Of a stretch of DNA of 64,000 nt, positions 63,089 through 64,000 are shown piece after piece. Source of the stretch: Moringa oleifera (lineage: Eukaryota; Streptophyta; Magnoliopsida; Brassicales; Moringaceae); NCBI GenBank assembly GCA_021397835.1, contig JAJFZO010000863.1, positions 3,100,001 through 3,164,000 on the forward strand, in the 5' to 3' direction. Positions within the stretch are counted from its first letter, which is position 1. Every line of letters starts with the position of its first letter. Under the pieces are notes generated by a model that was given only the letters and a program-made list of their open reading frames with translations, was not told where the DNA came from and did no database searches. The position numbers and the translations under genes are program-made.

Positions 63089-64000
63089 GTGAGTTCTGGT
63101 CCATTCCAAGCAGCATTACCTTTTCGGGCTTTTTCTATCTACCAAGCATTAATTCTAGTCAGTAAAGGCCACAAAGAAAATTTTCTGGCTTATGCATGAC
63201 TTACATCTTTTTAAAAAAAAATTAAATCATAAACAAAGATTATGTATTTATATTAAATACAAATAATATCAAGGGGTTGCATAATTGTACCTGGCAGATT
63301 TTTGCTAAATTGTTATCTTCTTTGCCTTGGAAAATGAAGTTCTTTGATAATTTAAGATTTTAGTCATTCTTATCATGTACTGGTTTAACTCTTGCTAATG
63401 TGCTTTGCATTATTCTTTCTAAAAATCAGAATGTATCATAATTTACAACTACACAAAAATTTACAAACTTCTCTAAGATTTAAGACAATCAAGTTAATCT
63501 TATATTACTTAATATCATCGAGATTAGGACGCAACATGCATCCTATCTCACATGTAAAGACATGATTTTGCATTTAAAACATTTTCCAATATATATATTA
63601 ATTACATTTACATAAGTAGGTCAGATAGAGAGTATGCAGCCAGATTAATATTTTGATGGGCAGTTCTGCATTAGAAATCAAACAATAATTAGAGTATACC
63701 ATTATAAGTTGAAAATATAACAAATTTGTTAATAAGCCTGTGTTACAATCTGAGGAAACTTTAAATAATGATCAATAGTGATATAGGTCATATCAGTCAC
63801 TACAATAAGAATAACACTAAACCAGTAATTTCCATGTCGCCTTTTTAGGTCATCGAAATAAAGAAACTGGTATTCAATTCAACTTTGCTGCTAGACCTTG
63901 TAAATGGGTATCTTAGTCTAATTAAAATCAGTAACTCTAATCATGAATAACCTATTGCATCTAGTATTGAGCTAAAGCAAAGGTTGACAAAAGATATGCA
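63089..64000 (+). other. Intron 2 of ribokinase, running off the window
   Basis: The sequence after the exon 2 donor (AAGATG/GTGAGT) is AT-rich and non-coding. I find no further ribokinase exon before the window ends, so intron 2 is longer than 0.9 kb. Confidence 0.7.

Overview
The window is nuclear DNA of a flowering plant, almost certainly a eudicot. The genes are intron-rich with GT-AG introns, intergenic DNA is very AT-rich, and there are plant-type mobile-element relics. The proteins include a plastid IF2, peroxisomal glycolate oxidase, a plastid one-cysteine MsrB and plant ribokinase. I cannot fix the species. I rebuilt gene models by hand, joining exons by frame, splice signals and family alignment from memory. 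All seven larger models keep an open frame through the coding exons that lie in the window.

Layout. 374-490 (+) encodes a 38-residue peptide. 1751-10051 (-) is plastid translation initiation factor IF2 (12 coding exons, 1018 aa). It is divergent from 11009-17740 (+), a C3HC zinc-finger protein related to ZC3HC1/NIPA (7 exons, 950 aa). About 18.9-24.0 kb is AT-rich, gene-poor DNA with degenerate repeats. 24268-24624 (+) is a 76-aa membrane protein. 25435-28549 (-) is glycolate oxidase (11 exons, 369 aa). 29697-30567 is a PIF/Harbinger-type MITE. 32220-36406 (+) is a triose-phosphate-translocator-like sugar transporter (7 exons, 347 aa). 38385-44827 (+) is a ubiquitin-specific protease of the UBP25 type (8 exons, 642 aa). 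48350-48565 (-) encodes a 71-aa protein of the same family as the peptide at 374. 52428-55133 is a decayed Ty3/gypsy element with both LTRs. 56318-59614 (-) is plastid MsrB1 (5 exons, 195 aa). It is divergent from ribokinase at 60184 (+), whose first two exons are inside the window and whose remainder runs off the end.

Context. The genes do not form one pathway. Several are housekeeping functions of organelles: plastid translation, photorespiration in the peroxisome, repair of oxidised methionine in plastids, and ribose salvage. From memory, IF2 / C3HC protein / ribokinase match Arabidopsis At1g17220, At1g17210 and At1g17160. Glycolate oxidase / transporter / UBP25 match At3g14420, At3g14410 and At3g14400, and MsrB1 matches At1g53670. 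The window therefore looks like a less fractionated version of a block that is split between paralogous segments in Arabidopsis.

I saw no defence system, CRISPR, biosynthetic cluster or clearly new multi-gene system. The observation most worth following is the pair of small-protein genes at the two ends of a 48-kb interval. They share a core motif and a 16-base promoter block around the TATA box, and only one carries an upstream ORF. Other points of interest are an upstream ORF that overlaps the UBP25 start codon, a tandem duplication at the glycolate oxidase peroxisome-targeting C-terminus, a GC-AG intron in the transporter, and palindromic elements in the MsrB1/ribokinase promoter.
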